DNA of 63,247 nucleotides from positions 1 to 63,247 of the forward strand of contig CAYSDH010000009.1 in assembly GCA_964429805.1 (NCBI GenBank), read 5' to 3'. Below, in pieces: positions 9,363-17,728 of the stretch (its first letter is position 1; every line of letters begins with the position of its first letter). The notes below the pieces were generated by a model. The model searched no databases. It saw only the letters and a list, made by a program, of their open reading frames with translations, and was not told where the DNA came from. Source of the DNA: CAYSDH01 sp964429805 (lineage in GTDB: Bacteria > Bacteroidota > Bacteroidia > Flavobacteriales_D > JABDKJ01). Position numbers and translations under genes: made by a program.

Positions 9363-9368
9363 CTTTTA

Positions 9369-9719
9369 TTACATCTCCCAAACCGTTTGCCAGAGAGAGT
9401 CGGTATATGCTGCTTGACACTCATTAGGAAACCAGCCTGCCAATACACAGACCGTGTCGCAGGTGGCATTGACTATAAACTCATCACCATCTGCCCAGTT
9501 TGCACCGGTGTGCAGCCAGTAGTGGTCTTCAGTGTCAATCACTTGTGTCTTCACGGCAAGCAAGTCATTATTTACTTCGGCAGAGTCTATGATGCTTTGA
9601 ATGCAGGCAGGCACGACCTCCTGCTCTCCTGCAGGCTCTGTACAATCCACGACATCTTTTTTACAGGCCGCGAAGCATGTGAGAATCAGAAGCGGAATAA
9701 AAAGATTGCTCTTTGTCAT
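9369..9719 (-). CDS. Small lipoprotein with Cys residues, function unknown
   Basis: A 116-residue protein with a lipoprotein signal (CFAAC, lipidated Cys19) followed by Lys-Lys. The short mature part has seven further Cys residues, suggesting disulfides. Motifs such as YWLHTGANWADGDEF resemble small Bacteroidetes lipoproteins of the DUF6970 kind, though I cannot confirm the family. It is the first gene of the minus-strand group that continues with the T9SS protein and a second lipoprotein, and it begins 72 bp from the stop of the flippase gene. Confidence 0.65.
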   Translation of the reverse strand: MTKSNLFIPLLILTCFAACKKDVVDCTEPAGEQEVVPACIQSIIDSAEVNNDLLAVKTQVIDTEDHYWLHTGANWADGDEFIVNATCDTVCVLAGWFPNECQAAYTDSLWQTVWEM

Positions 9720-9791
9720 GATGGTTGGGTTTTTGGATTTAAAAGGTAAGCGAAAAATTGTGGCCAGCGCATCAAGCCAGACTTCAAAAAC

Positions 9792-11252
9792 TCAGTCAAC
9801 CTCATCCATTGAGCCTTTAAGGACGAGTAAATCTTTCATTTTTTTGAATGAAAAAAGGCCTAATAATGCACTAAAAGCCAATGCTAGCAGGATGTACACC
9901 GCAAACTCTATACGCCAATCTGTGAAGAACTCCACCACCGTTCTAGACAGCACAGGCAAGCCGAAGGCGAGCAAGATTACTTTAAGCACCTGTTTCTTTT
10001 TCATGCCTAAGTCAAACATGCGATGAGCCACAAGGACTTGACACACACATACACAAGTCTGGGTAATCAGCGTCATCATGCCCGCGCCAAAAATTCCTTT
10101 TTGTGGTATCAATATCAAGTTGCCAATCACATTAATCAGCAAGCCAACAAAGGCAATAATGTTGAGTGTACGCATGTCTCCCTTTGCCGTGATCAGCGTG
10201 CCGTAAATGTACGAGACGGACATGGGTATGAGTGTCAATATTAGCGGAGCAAAGACGAGGGCCGACTCTTGGGCACCCTGCTCAAAAAGGAGGGCCATTA
10301 TATCTTTTCGGTACATGGCGGCTCCTATGGCTCCAATCGTCACGGGGACTATTAGCAGTTGACTTGCAAGCCTGACCAGTGGCGCAAGTGCTTCCTTGTT
10401 CTTTATCATTTTTGAGAACATAGGTAAAAGCAAAGTTGAGAAGAGATAGGCAAACATGAGACATGCTTCAAGCAGTTTGAATCCTTGGGCGTAGATGCCC
10501 GCTTGTCGCTTACCGTCATCAAGCAAGCGCTCTATCATGATGGCATCAACCTTATAGTAAACCAACATCAAGAGTAAGAGCAATGCATACGGAAGACTGG
10601 ACTTGAGCACCTCAGTAGACTTCTTAAAGTCCACATTCAACGTGAGCTTTTTTGTCTTCCACAGCAGCAGGCCAGCCGCCACTACTATGCCGATAACATA
10701 GGCCACTATTTGAGCCAAAACGAAACGCTCAATTGTCAAACTCCAACCATCAATTCCTGCCCAAAGCATGAGTGATAAAAACACGATGGCAAACGTTCTG
10801 TCAAGCACTGAAATCAACACATCAGCCCTGTACCACTGTATGCCTGAAATGTTACTTCGTATAAAAAGTAAAAAGGACTGTAAGAAGATAATGGCGGTGA
10901 CTCCCCAGAGGAGTGTGCGTTGAGTCTGACTGAAGTCTACGGCAAATGCTATAAGCTGCAGAAGGAAGAAAACGACTAGTCCCAACACGAGCTTTAACGT
11001 GCCCAGTGTTGCCAGATACTCAGGCATTTTGGATGGTTCCCGTGAGACTGCTCTGTTGTTATAATTATTGAGCCCAAAGTCAAAAAAGACCATGAACAAG
11101 AAGGCAAAATTGAGCAGCACAAAGTAATTGCCATACACCTCAGGGCCAAGCACATTTTGCACATTGACCTCAATCACCAAAACCCATACCGGCTTGATAA
11201 TCAGGTTTAAAAGGAGCAGTAATATGAGATTACTAAAGAAGGTTTTTTGCAT
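9792..11252 (-). CDS. Polysaccharide/lipid-linked oligosaccharide flippase (Wzx-like)
   Basis: A 486-residue inner-membrane protein with about 12-14 hydrophobic helices spread over the full length, as in the MATE/MOP superfamily. The N-terminus LIIKPVWVLVIEVNVQNVLGPEVYGNYFVLLN is typical of the RfbX/Wzx branch that moves lipid-linked sugar units across the inner membrane for surface polysaccharide. Positive loops (for example FGLNNYNNRAVSREPSK) fall between helices. It follows pth by 47 bp on the same strand. No glycosyltransferase neighbours are present, so the polysaccharide served cannot be told. Confidence 0.85.
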   Translation of the reverse strand: MQKTFFSNLILLLLLNLIIKPVWVLVIEVNVQNVLGPEVYGNYFVLLNFAFLFMVFFDFGLNNYNNRAVSREPSKMPEYLATLGTLKLVLGLVVFFLLQLIAFAVDFSQTQRTLLWGVTAIIFLQSFLLFIRSNISGIQWYRADVLISVLDRTFAIVFLSLMLWAGIDGWSLTIERFVLAQIVAYVIGIVVAAGLLLWKTKKLTLNVDFKKSTEVLKSSLPYALLLLLMLVYYKVDAIMIERLLDDGKRQAGIYAQGFKLLEACLMFAYLFSTLLLPMFSKMIKNKEALAPLVRLASQLLIVPVTIGAIGAAMYRKDIMALLFEQGAQESALVFAPLILTLIPMSVSYIYGTLITAKGDMRTLNIIAFVGLLINVIGNLILIPQKGIFGAGMMTLITQTCVCVCQVLVAHRMFDLGMKKKQVLKVILLAFGLPVLSRTVVEFFTDWRIEFAVYILLALAFSALLGLFSFKKMKDLLVLKGSMDEVD

Positions 11253-11299
11253 TGGCCAAGGAGTGCGTTAAGGGCTTGGTCAAAATACAGGAAAATAAG

Positions 11300-11884
11300 T
11301 CAGTCCACCTTTTTGGGCTTATTCTTATTGAGGTCATTCATGGTGCGCTGCACGCCCATCATCATGTATGAATGAATAAAGGATTTGGCCTTTTTGAGGA
11401 GTTCAGGTAGTTCATCTTCTTCATCTCTATCCCAGTCACCAAGTACATATTCTACCTGTCTTCCCTTACCAAAGTCGGCCCCTACTCCAAATTTGAGTCG
11501 CGCATACTTATCATGACCTAAGTGGGCCTGTATGTCTTTAAGGCCATTATGACCACCTGCACTTCCCTTGGCTCGCAGCCTTATGGTGCCAAACGGCAGC
11601 GCGATGTCATCTGTAATGATGAGTACACGGTCTACAGGAATTTTCTCTTTTTGCATCCAGTAAGCCACGGCTTTTCCACTGAGGTTCATGAATGTGGAGG
11701 GCTTGAGCAGAATCGCTTTGCGCCCTTTAAACTTGTATTCTGCCACATCACCGAGTTTGACCGTCTCAAAGTCGACATCCTCTTTTGTATCAATCAGACT
11801 ATCGAGCACTTTAAATCCTGCGTTGTGGCGCGTATTCTCGTATTTGGGGCCGATGTTGCCCAAGCCTACTATTAGATACTTCAT
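11300..11884 (-). CDS. pth: Peptidyl-tRNA hydrolase
   Basis: Releases tRNA from peptidyl-tRNA dropped by stalled ribosomes. It is 194 residues, the usual length. Family motifs are present: GLGNIGPKYENTRHNAGF near the N-terminus with the catalytic His20 and binding Asn, the ITDDIALPFG segment with the catalytic Asp, and GSAGGHNGLKDI with the second conserved His/Asn region. It lies 75 bp after rplY on the same strand but beyond a strong terminator, so it may be transcribed mainly from its own promoter. Confidence 0.96.
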   Translation of the reverse strand: MKYLIVGLGNIGPKYENTRHNAGFKVLDSLIDTKEDVDFETVKLGDVAEYKFKGRKAILLKPSTFMNLSGKAVAYWMQKEKIPVDRVLIITDDIALPFGTIRLRAKGSAGGHNGLKDIQAHLGHDKYARLKFGVGADFGKGRQVEYVLGDWDRDEEDELPELLKKAKSFIHSYMMMGVQRTMNDLNKNKPKKVD

Positions 11885-11894
11885 TACTGCGAGT

Positions 11895-11933
11895 TAAAAA
11901 AAATTCCGTCTAGCCTCAGGCCAGACGGAATTT
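11895..11933 (-). terminator. Intrinsic terminator after rplY
   Basis: Read on the minus strand, a 15-bp stem with one mismatch (arms 11919-11933 and 11901-11915, loop TCA) is followed by a run of eight T (complement of 11896-11903). It sits 27 bp after the rplY stop and just before the pth start. Confidence 0.85.
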
Positions 11934-11959
11934 CAAATATCAACAATCGTGCTATTGAA

Positions 11960-12601
11960 TTAGCCTTCTTTTGGTGCCTCAGCGGCTGGCGCAGCTTCGC
12001 CCTCAGCTCCTTCTGCTCCTGCTTCACCTTCAGCGCCTTCTTCTTCATCTTCTGCAGCTCCTCTAGCCATTCTTACACCCATAATCACCGTACTGTCTGG
12101 TGCTAGGAATTTTACTCCTGGGTACTCGAGGTCACCTACTCTGATAGACTCGCCAATTTTTACCTCTGAAGTTTCTACTTCAAATGCTTCTGGCAATTCT
12201 GCTGGTACTCCTCTTACTGCGAGTTTTTTGTTTGGCGTAGATAGACGTCCACCATTTCTAACTCCAACAGAGTTTCCAACCAATATAACTGGCAAAATCA
12301 CTTTTAGCTCCTTACCTGCAGTAGCTTCTATAAAGTCAACATGCACGATACGGTCAGTTACCGGGTGGAACTGAATGTCTTGTACGATTGCTTGTCCCTT
12401 AAAGGATCCAGCCTCTAGGTCGACAAGATATACGTCAGCCGTGTTAATGATTTTGTTTAATGCGAGTTCAGACATCGAAAAGTGTACTTGTTCTTTTCCG
12501 CCATACACCACACACGGGACCATGCCCTGCTCGCGTAAGTGTTTCGCATCTTTCTTCCCTACGTTCTCTCTTGGAGAACCGCTCAATGATACTGTTTTCA
12601 T
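11960..12601 (-). CDS. rplY: 50S ribosomal protein L25 / general stress protein Ctc
   Basis: Binds 5S rRNA in the large ribosomal subunit. It is a 213-residue, long (Ctc-type) L25: an N-terminal 5S-binding domain (residues about 1-95, with VPCVVYGGKEQVHFSM and HPVTDRIVHVDF) and a C-terminal beta domain (about 96-180, with VRGVPAELPEAFEV). The last 35 residues are a low-complexity tail almost only of Glu, Ala and Gly, a common feature of this family in Bacteroidetes. The gene follows prs with a 10-bp gap, forming the widespread prs-rplY pair, and ends at a strong terminator. Confidence 0.95.
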   Translation of the reverse strand: MKTVSLSGSPRENVGKKDAKHLREQGMVPCVVYGGKEQVHFSMSELALNKIINTADVYLVDLEAGSFKGQAIVQDIQFHPVTDRIVHVDFIEATAGKELKVILPVILVGNSVGVRNGGRLSTPNKKLAVRGVPAELPEAFEVETSEVKIGESIRVGDLEYPGVKFLAPDSTVIMGVRMARGAAEDEEEGAEGEAGAEGAEGEAAPAAEAPKEG

Positions 12602-12611
12602 TACTTGTAAA

Positions 12612-13556
12612 TTATGCTATTAAAAAATGTTTGCTTATTGACTCATTGCTCAGCAGACGCTTTACCACATCGGCAAAAAGACCTGCTACTGTCACCACTG
12701 TAATCTTATCACACTCCTGTTTTAGAGGAATGGTATCAGTGGTAATTAGCTCTACGAGCGTAGAATTTTCTATTCGTTCATAAGCCGGGCCCGAAAGCAC
12801 GGCATGAGTAATTAATGCTCTTACACTTTTGGCTCCCTTCTCCATCAGCATGTCTGCTGCTTTGGTCAGTGTGCCAGCCGTGTCAATCATGTCATCTACA
12901 AGGATGACATCTTTTCCCTCTACCTCACCGATTACGGTCATGCTGTCCACTTCATTGGCAACTTTTCGCTGCTTGTATGAGATTGCCAAGTCTACATTGA
13001 GATGCTTGGCATAGGCACTGGCGCGCTTAGTTCCACCAGTGTCAGGTGCCGCCATGACCACATTTGAGAGGTCTAAGTTCTCTTTGATATAGGGCAGAAA
13101 TACTGTTGACGCGAAAAGGTGGTCAACAGGTACTTCAAAAAATCCTTGAATCTGGTCCGCATGAAGATCCATCGTCATCACACGGTCTACACCAGCTGCA
13201 GTGAGCAGATTGGCAATCAGTTTGGACCCAATAGCAACACGTGGCTTGTCTTTTCTGTCTTGACGCGCATAGCCGAAGTAAGGAATGATGGCAATTATAC
13301 GCTTGGCTGATGCTCTCTTGGCTGCATCAATCATGAGCAAAAGCTCTAATAAGTTATCTGCTGGTGGGATTGTAGATTGGACCAAGAACACATCATGTCC
13401 TCTGACCGATTCTTCAAATGACGGTTGGATTTCCCCGTCAGAAAAGCGCTTAATCTCCATCTCCCCGAGCGATTTTCCGAGGTATGCAGCAATTGACGCT
13501 GCCATGCCTGGTATGGTGCTACCTGAAGAGAATATTGAAATCTTGTCCAACTGCAT
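12612..13556 (-). CDS. prs: Ribose-phosphate pyrophosphokinase
   Basis: Makes PRPP from ribose 5-phosphate and ATP for nucleotide, His and Trp synthesis. It is 314 residues, the normal length for class I enzymes. The N-terminus has the FSDGEI loop, the central part holds FGYARQDRK and the metal/ATP-contact DLHADQIQGFF, and the PRPP-binding signature ILVDDMIDTAGTL lies near residue 215. Start at 13556 gives the standard family N-terminus. A good Bacteroidetes promoter lies 27-57 bp upstream, and rplY follows 10 bp downstream. Confidence 0.97.
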   Translation of the reverse strand: MQLDKISIFSSGSTIPGMAASIAAYLGKSLGEMEIKRFSDGEIQPSFEESVRGHDVFLVQSTIPPADNLLELLLMIDAAKRASAKRIIAIIPYFGYARQDRKDKPRVAIGSKLIANLLTAAGVDRVMTMDLHADQIQGFFEVPVDHLFASTVFLPYIKENLDLSNVVMAAPDTGGTKRASAYAKHLNVDLAISYKQRKVANEVDSMTVIGEVEGKDVILVDDMIDTAGTLTKAADMLMEKGAKSVRALITHAVLSGPAYERIENSTLVELITTDTIPLKQECDKITVVTVAGLFADVVKRLLSNESISKHFLIA

Positions 13557-13582
13557 ATAAGTACCTCATTTATAAAGGGGTG

Positions 13583-13613
13583 CAAAGGTAACTGAATGCC
13601 TTAGTAAACCAAA
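13583..13613 (-). promoter_or_regulatory. Bacteroidetes-type promoter of prs-rplY
   Basis: On the minus strand, a -33 TTTG (complement of 13610-13613) is followed by exactly 19 bp and a -7 TACCTTTG (complement of 13583-13590), matching the known primary-sigma consensus TTTG-N19-TAnnTTTG. The prs start codon is 26 bp downstream of the -7 box. This is the best promoter match in the window. Confidence 0.75.
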
Positions 13614-13738
13614 GGAAATAAGGCAGAGTATTTCTAATTCTCTGGTTTAGCGAAGCAGCCAAAACTGCGCCTCAAATCTAAGACAATACCCGGGGCAGCA
13701 GTACATTCAACCGATTCACCTAGGCCTAAGAATTAAAC

Positions 13739-13746
13739 TATATTTG
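13739..13746 (+). promoter_or_regulatory. -7-like box TATATTTG next to a start codon
   Basis: The sequence TATATTTG matches the Bacteroidetes -7 consensus and ends 5 bp before the ATG at 13752, so a transcript from it would be nearly leaderless. No convincing -33 TTG was found 17-23 bp upstream, so the match could be chance in A/T-rich DNA. Confidence 0.3.
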
Positions 13747-13751
13747 AGTCT

Positions 13752-14693
13752 ATGAAAACCACCCTTTTAGCCATGTTCTGCATGGTCAGTGTCTACTGTG
13801 CATCCCAAGTTCAATATGAGAAAAACTATGATTCGGCCACGGATCATAATGCCATGGCTCAAGTGTCCATATTAGGCGAGACAGATGGAAATTTCAGGTC
13901 TTTGCTATACCTGAAGCTGCGCGGTTTCTATGACTTGAGCGGGCAAAACTTAGAGCTGAGTGGCTCACACACTTTTGGCATAGTTGACGAGCGCAACCCA
14001 GAGAAAAACACAAACTTTTTTCAGCTCAACTCCAATGAGTTTCAGAAGAGTAACATCACTCAGTGTGGTCTCACATACAATTTTGTGGATGAGACAGAGA
14101 CAAAAGACATTGAAGTGAAACTGGCCCGAGGCCGCAACACCGAGTATGTCACCTACATTCCCGGACAGATGAGAGATCGCTGGGGAGCTCGGGTAGGACT
14201 CTACCGCTATGCACAGAGCCTAGCTTTGATTGACGCTCCATTTGAGCGCCTCGAATTTGAAGAGGGACTGGTACTGCCCATAGATAGCTTGCCTCTGGCG
14301 AGAGACCCGTTTGGTTACAGCTTTGGCCAGCGTCACGCAGCTATGTATCTGGGTGCTGCTTTTCATAGGTCTTCTGCGCTGTTTGTTAGCACAGAAAAGT
14401 ACGGCAACAAAGGAGCACGCAAAGACTTGATAATCTACTTTGACGCGATAATCAATCTAGCCTCAGATATTGAAAGTGTTGCCTATGAAGGTCAAGTCTA
14501 CGAAACGAGAAACATCTCAAATCTTGCCAAATCATCTGTCGGTTTTCGAATGGGAGCCAACTGGTGGGTCGGATCAAAAGGCGGCTATGGTATGGTTAAC
14601 GACTTTGAAATAGGAATGAGGCCAAGCTATTTTGGTTCCAATTTTTATGTGCAACTCAGTATCGGTTTTGGAGCCACCAAGAAAATCAACTAG
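13752..14693 (+). CDS. Exported protein of unknown function, possible outer-membrane barrel
   Basis: A 313-residue protein with a signal peptide (residues 1-19, ending YCASQ). The mature part alternates short polar and hydrophobic segments and ends with FGSNFYVQLSIGFGATKKIN, reminiscent of an outer-membrane barrel, although the C-terminal residue is not aromatic. Segments such as NWWVGSKGGYGMVNDFEIGMRPSYFGSN support a membrane-barrel reading. I do not recognise the family. It is followed after 3 bp by a lipoprotein gene on the same strand, so the two probably work as an envelope pair. Confidence 0.65.
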   Translation: MKTTLLAMFCMVSVYCASQVQYEKNYDSATDHNAMAQVSILGETDGNFRSLLYLKLRGFYDLSGQNLELSGSHTFGIVDERNPEKNTNFFQLNSNEFQKSNITQCGLTYNFVDETETKDIEVKLARGRNTEYVTYIPGQMRDRWGARVGLYRYAQSLALIDAPFERLEFEEGLVLPIDSLPLARDPFGYSFGQRHAAMYLGAAFHRSSALFVSTEKYGNKGARKDLIIYFDAIINLASDIESVAYEGQVYETRNISNLAKSSVGFRMGANWWVGSKGGYGMVNDFEIGMRPSYFGSNFYVQLSIGFGATKKIN

Positions 14694-14696
14694 AAC

Positions 14697-15248
14697 ATGA
14701 GAGTAATGAAGAGACTAATTCAACCCCTGTTACTCTGCCTCCTAATTGTAGGATGTGTAAAGTATGACGAACCCACTTTTGCACCTGGTGAGATACCCGT
14801 TATTCCTCCATTTGTATCTCCATGTACAGATGAGATTACCGACAGTCAGATAGACTTCTACCAGGTCTTTTTTAATGGCGGCATGCTAGACACCGTCTAT
14901 TTTGACTCAGAATCAATCAGCAATATCAGCACGCTAGATAACACAGTTACGTTTAGCACAGAGAGCGGAGAGTACACCATTTCATTTCCGGGTAATGCTC
15001 TTCCTTCGTCAAATGCAGAATTTGTAATTAACCACCCTGGCGACTTTGAAGACGGTCAAGTACTCATATTCTATGAAAGCACAGAGGTCGGTGACAACGA
15101 TTACTATGGCAATAGCTCAAGCCTCTTCTTTAATAAAGGAAGTGGAGACTCATTCACCATAGAAATGTGCCATGTCGGTATGGGATTCTGGACTCCCTTT
15201 GTCAGTGGCACTTCATACTACGTGTCACTCAGAATATCTTCTCCTTGA
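14697..15248 (+). CDS. Putative lipoprotein, function unknown
   Basis: A 183-residue protein with a lipoprotein signal (LIVGC, lipidated Cys20). The mature part is acidic and beta-rich with a segment DNTVTFSTESGEYTISFPG, and holds only two more Cys residues. No known domain was recognised. The start lies 3 bp after the stop of the 313-residue exported protein, so co-transcription is very likely. A second in-frame ATG 9 bp downstream gives an equally good signal. Confidence 0.65.
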   Translation: MRVMKRLIQPLLLCLLIVGCVKYDEPTFAPGEIPVIPPFVSPCTDEITDSQIDFYQVFFNGGMLDTVYFDSESISNISTLDNTVTFSTESGEYTISFPGNALPSSNAEFVINHPGDFEDGQVLIFYESTEVGDNDYYGNSSSLFFNKGSGDSFTIEMCHVGMGFWTPFVSGTSYYVSLRISSP

Positions 15249-15421
15249 GCCAGTCCTTTTTCGCTTTCTAGACGGCCGGCCATCATTGACTTAAAATACT
15301 TGGTCATTACCTGCAAAGGCTTTAGTTTTGCAGCCCTTTCAAAAGGGAATCTCTAGCTCAGACTATACTCCACCATCCTGACTAGATTGACATAGAGCGG
15401 TGGCTCAATAATAGTACTCCA

Positions 15422-15502
15422 GCCCAGGTGGCGGAATTGGTAGACGCGCACGACTCAAACTCGTGTTCCACTGGAGTGCGGGTTCGATTCCCGCCCTGGG
15501 CA
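15422..15502 (+). tRNA. tRNA-Leu (anticodon CAA)
   Basis: Eighty-one bases with a 7-bp acceptor stem (GCCCAGG with CCTGGGC) and discriminator A at 15502. The anticodon stem CACGA/TCGTG encloses loop CTCAAAC with anticodon CAA at 15456-15458, reading UUG. The D arm has GGTAGAC, the variable arm is long as required for class II tRNA-Leu, and the T arm has GGTTCGATTCC. CCA is not encoded (CAC follows). A strong terminator follows at once. Confidence 0.97.
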
Positions 15503-15503
15503 C

Positions 15504-15541
15504 AAAAGCCCCGTCAATAATCTGTTGACGGGGCTTTTTTT
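15504..15541 (+). terminator. Intrinsic terminator after tRNA-Leu
   Basis: A 14-bp perfect stem (15504-15517 with 15525-15538, core GCCCCGTCAA/TTGACGGGGC) with a 7-nt loop and a run of T to 15541. It begins 2 bases after the mature tRNA end. Confidence 0.9.
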
Positions 15542-15568
15542 GGTTCTTAATTCCTTTCTTTGTTGGAA

Positions 15569-16024
15569 ATGCGCGAAGCGACTGACACTCCCATGACTCA
15601 AGCAGAAAAGCAACTCCGCTATGACACGGCCTACTTAAAAATGGCTGCGGAATGGGCCAAACTCTCTCATTGTGAACGAAAAAAAGTAGGTGCGCTCATC
15701 GTCAAAGACGGCATGATAGTCTCTGACGGTTATAACGGCACACCCTCTGGATTTGACAATTGCTGTGAAGACGATCAAGGGTTGACACACTGGTTTGTGC
15801 TGCACGCTGAGGCAAACGCCATTCTCAAAGTCTCCAGATCTACCCACAGCATGAAGGGAGCAACATTGTACATTACGCTGTCTCCTTGTAGAGAATGCAG
15901 CAAGCTTATTTTTCAAGCAGGAGTTAAGCGAATGGTATATATAGAGCGTTATAAGGATGACACTGGACTTCAGTTTTTAAAAGAAGCCGGAGTAGAATTA
16001 GTACACATAGCAAATCCGCAGTAA
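15569..16024 (+). CDS. dCMP/CMP deaminase family protein (ComEB-like)
   Basis: A zinc-dependent deaminase that most likely turns dCMP into dUMP, feeding dTMP synthesis. It has about 151 residues. The catalytic motifs are clear: HAEANAIL (zinc His and proton-shuttling Glu) and SPCRECSKLIFQAG (the two zinc Cys). GALIVKDGMIVSDGYNGTPSGFDNC is the usual substrate-loop region. The start is uncertain: ATG 15569 is used here, ATG 15593 (MTQAEKQLRYD) fits the family N-terminus equally well, and a TTG lies at 15560. The next gene starts 1 bp after its stop. Confidence 0.92.
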   Translation: MREATDTPMTQAEKQLRYDTAYLKMAAEWAKLSHCERKKVGALIVKDGMIVSDGYNGTPSGFDNCCEDDQGLTHWFVLHAEANAILKVSRSTHSMKGATLYITLSPCRECSKLIFQAGVKRMVYIERYKDDTGLQFLKEAGVELVHIANPQ

Positions 16025-16025
16025 G

Positions 16026-17672
16026 ATGCCCAGAAAAGAAAGTGAGAGGAGAAGACAACGTGAGGACAGAAGCCCACAAGAGGGCGGTGGCCAAACTGCT
16101 AAGCTCTATGTACTGTATCCATTGCTGCTTGCAGCAGCGCTAGCCGGTGGAATTTTTATAGGCTGGAAGGTTTCTGATAATACGCCCAACAACTTTACTA
16201 TCACCAAAGGAACAAGCGGAGACAAGTTTGCCAAAATAGTGCGCTTTGTCGAAGAGGAGTATGTGGATGAAGTAGAAACAGAACCGCTAATTGATGATGC
16301 TATCCAAGGTTTTTTGCAAGACCTTGACCCACACTCTTACTACATTTCTTCAGCAGAAAGAGAAGAGTACAGTGCGCCACTAGAAGGCAACTTTGATGGT
16401 ATTGGTGTAGAATTTAGAATTCAGCATGACACCATTGTGGTGGTTAACCCTATATCAGGTGGGCCGTCAGAACGTGTCGGTATACGACCTGGTGACCGCA
16501 TAGTGACTGTAGAAGACAGCCTTGTGGCAGGAAACGGAATCACTAATAAATCTGTGATGGAACTCTTGCGCGGTAAGCGTGACACCAAAGTCAGACNNNN
16601 NNNNNNCTTTACAATCACCCGTGGTGAGATTCCTATCAAAAGTGTGCCTGCTTGGCTGCGTGTAGATAACAATACGGCTTATGTTAGATTGAGTCGCTTT
16701 GCGAGCACCACTCATGATGAGTTTAGAGATGTGCTTAATGAGATGAAGGGTCATCAGATCAGCAACCTCATCGTAGACTTAAGAGGAAATGGTGGTGGTT
16801 ACCTCCGCACTGCTCATGACATGGCTGACGAGTTTTTAGATCGTGGCAAGCTCATCGTCTACACAGAAGGGCGCATGGAAGACAGAAAGACATACAATGC
16901 GACCAGAGCTGGAAAACTGGAAGATGTAGAACTCGTCATCTTGATTGACGAAGGGTCAGCCTCGGCTTCTGAAATTTTGGCTGGAGCGATACAAGACCAC
17001 GACAGAGGTACCATTATAGGGCGCAGGTCGTTTGGAAAAGGGCTTGTACAGCAAGAAGTTTCACTGGGCGACAACTCAGCTATCAGACTAACCATAGCTC
17101 GATACTACACACCCACCGGGCGCTGTATCCAAAAACCGTATGGCGAAGGAGTGGACTATCAAAACGACTACTTTGATAGACTAGAGCGTGGGGAATTGCT
17201 TTCTGCAGACAGTATAGATTTCCCAGACTCACTCAAGTTTGTGACGCCAGGCGGCAAAGTGGTCTACGGAGGTGGAGGCATCATGCCCGACATTTTTGTT
17301 CCGATTGATACTACTGAGAATAGCGAGTATCTAAGTGAGATACTCTATGCAGGATTGGTCAACGAGTATGCCTTTGATTACGTGGATCGAAACAGAACCA
17401 TGCTCAACGCCTACAAGAATCCTGAAAAATATGAGAAGGAATTTGTGATTACGGACAGTGCGCTAAACACCTTCTTTGACTTCTGCGCAGACAAAGGCGT
17501 GCCACGAGACCCAGAAGGTGCTGACGTGTCAAAGACAGAATTTAAATACAGACTAAAGGCCAACATAGCCAGAGATGTCTGGGGAGATGAAGGATTTTAC
17601 CGAGTAATATTGAAAGAGGACAAAGTGGTTGATGCAGCAATGAAATTCTTTAGAGAAAAGGCTAATTCATAA
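16026..17672 (+). CDS. C-terminal processing peptidase, S41 family (gap inside)
   Basis: A membrane-anchored periplasmic protease (CtpA/Prc family). Residues about 25-48 are a single membrane helix after a very basic, charged N-terminus. A PDZ domain follows (about 115-205), then the tail-specific protease core. The catalytic Ser is in DEGSASASEILAGAI and the catalytic Lys in GRRSFGKGLVQ, with the family block NLIVDLRGNGGG before them. Ten N at 16597-16606 fall near the end of the PDZ domain. The frame is kept, but only four codons stand where relatives have about 12-14, so roughly 27-30 bp are probably missing. It follows the deaminase gene with a 1-bp gap. Confidence 0.93.
   Translation: MPRKESERRRQREDRSPQEGGGQTAKLYVLYPLLLAAALAGGIFIGWKVSDNTPNNFTITKGTSGDKFAKIVRFVEEEYVDEVETEPLIDDAIQGFLQDLDPHSYYISSAEREEYSAPLEGNFDGIGVEFRIQHDTIVVVNPISGGPSERVGIRPGDRIVTVEDSLVAGNGITNKSVMELLRGKRDTKVRXXXXFTITRGEIPIKSVPAWLRVDNNTAYVRLSRFASTTHDEFRDVLNEMKGHQISNLIVDLRGNGGGYLRTAHDMADEFLDRGKLIVYTEGRMEDRKTYNATRAGKLEDVELVILIDEGSASASEILAGAIQDHDRGTIIGRRSFGKGLVQQEVSLGDNSAIRLTIARYYTPTGRCIQKPYGEGVDYQNDYFDRLERGELLSADSIDFPDSLKFVTPGGKVVYGGGGIMPDIFVPIDTTENSEYLSEILYAGLVNEYAFDYVDRNRTMLNAYKNPEKYEKEFVITDSALNTFFDFCADKGVPRDPEGADVSKTEFKYRLKANIARDVWGDEGFYRVILKEDKVVDAAMKFFREKANS
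16597..16606. other. Assembly gap (10 N)
   Basis: Ten unknown bases inside the S41 peptidase gene. Flanking codons read KVR before and FTITRGEIPI after, in the same frame. The number is most likely a nominal gap size. The PDZ beta-strands expected here suggest a true gap of about 37-40 bp. Confidence 0.95.
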
Positions 17673-17688
17673 GCCGCATTTTGATCGC

Positions 17689-17696
17689 TACATTTG
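17689..17696 (+). promoter_or_regulatory. -7-like box TACATTTG upstream of sod
   Basis: TACATTTG matches the Bacteroidetes -7 consensus and lies 32 bp before the superoxide dismutase start. No -33 TTG sits at the right distance, so only the -7 half is supported. Confidence 0.4.
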
Positions 17697-17728
17697 TCCT
17701 CCTCTTGAACCTTTAAAAGAAAGAAATA

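Noticed and set aside
9192..9749. A 185-codon open frame on the plus strand
   Set aside because: It lies antisense to the lipoprotein and T9SS genes, which have signal peptides, lipobox and sorting domain in their own frames.
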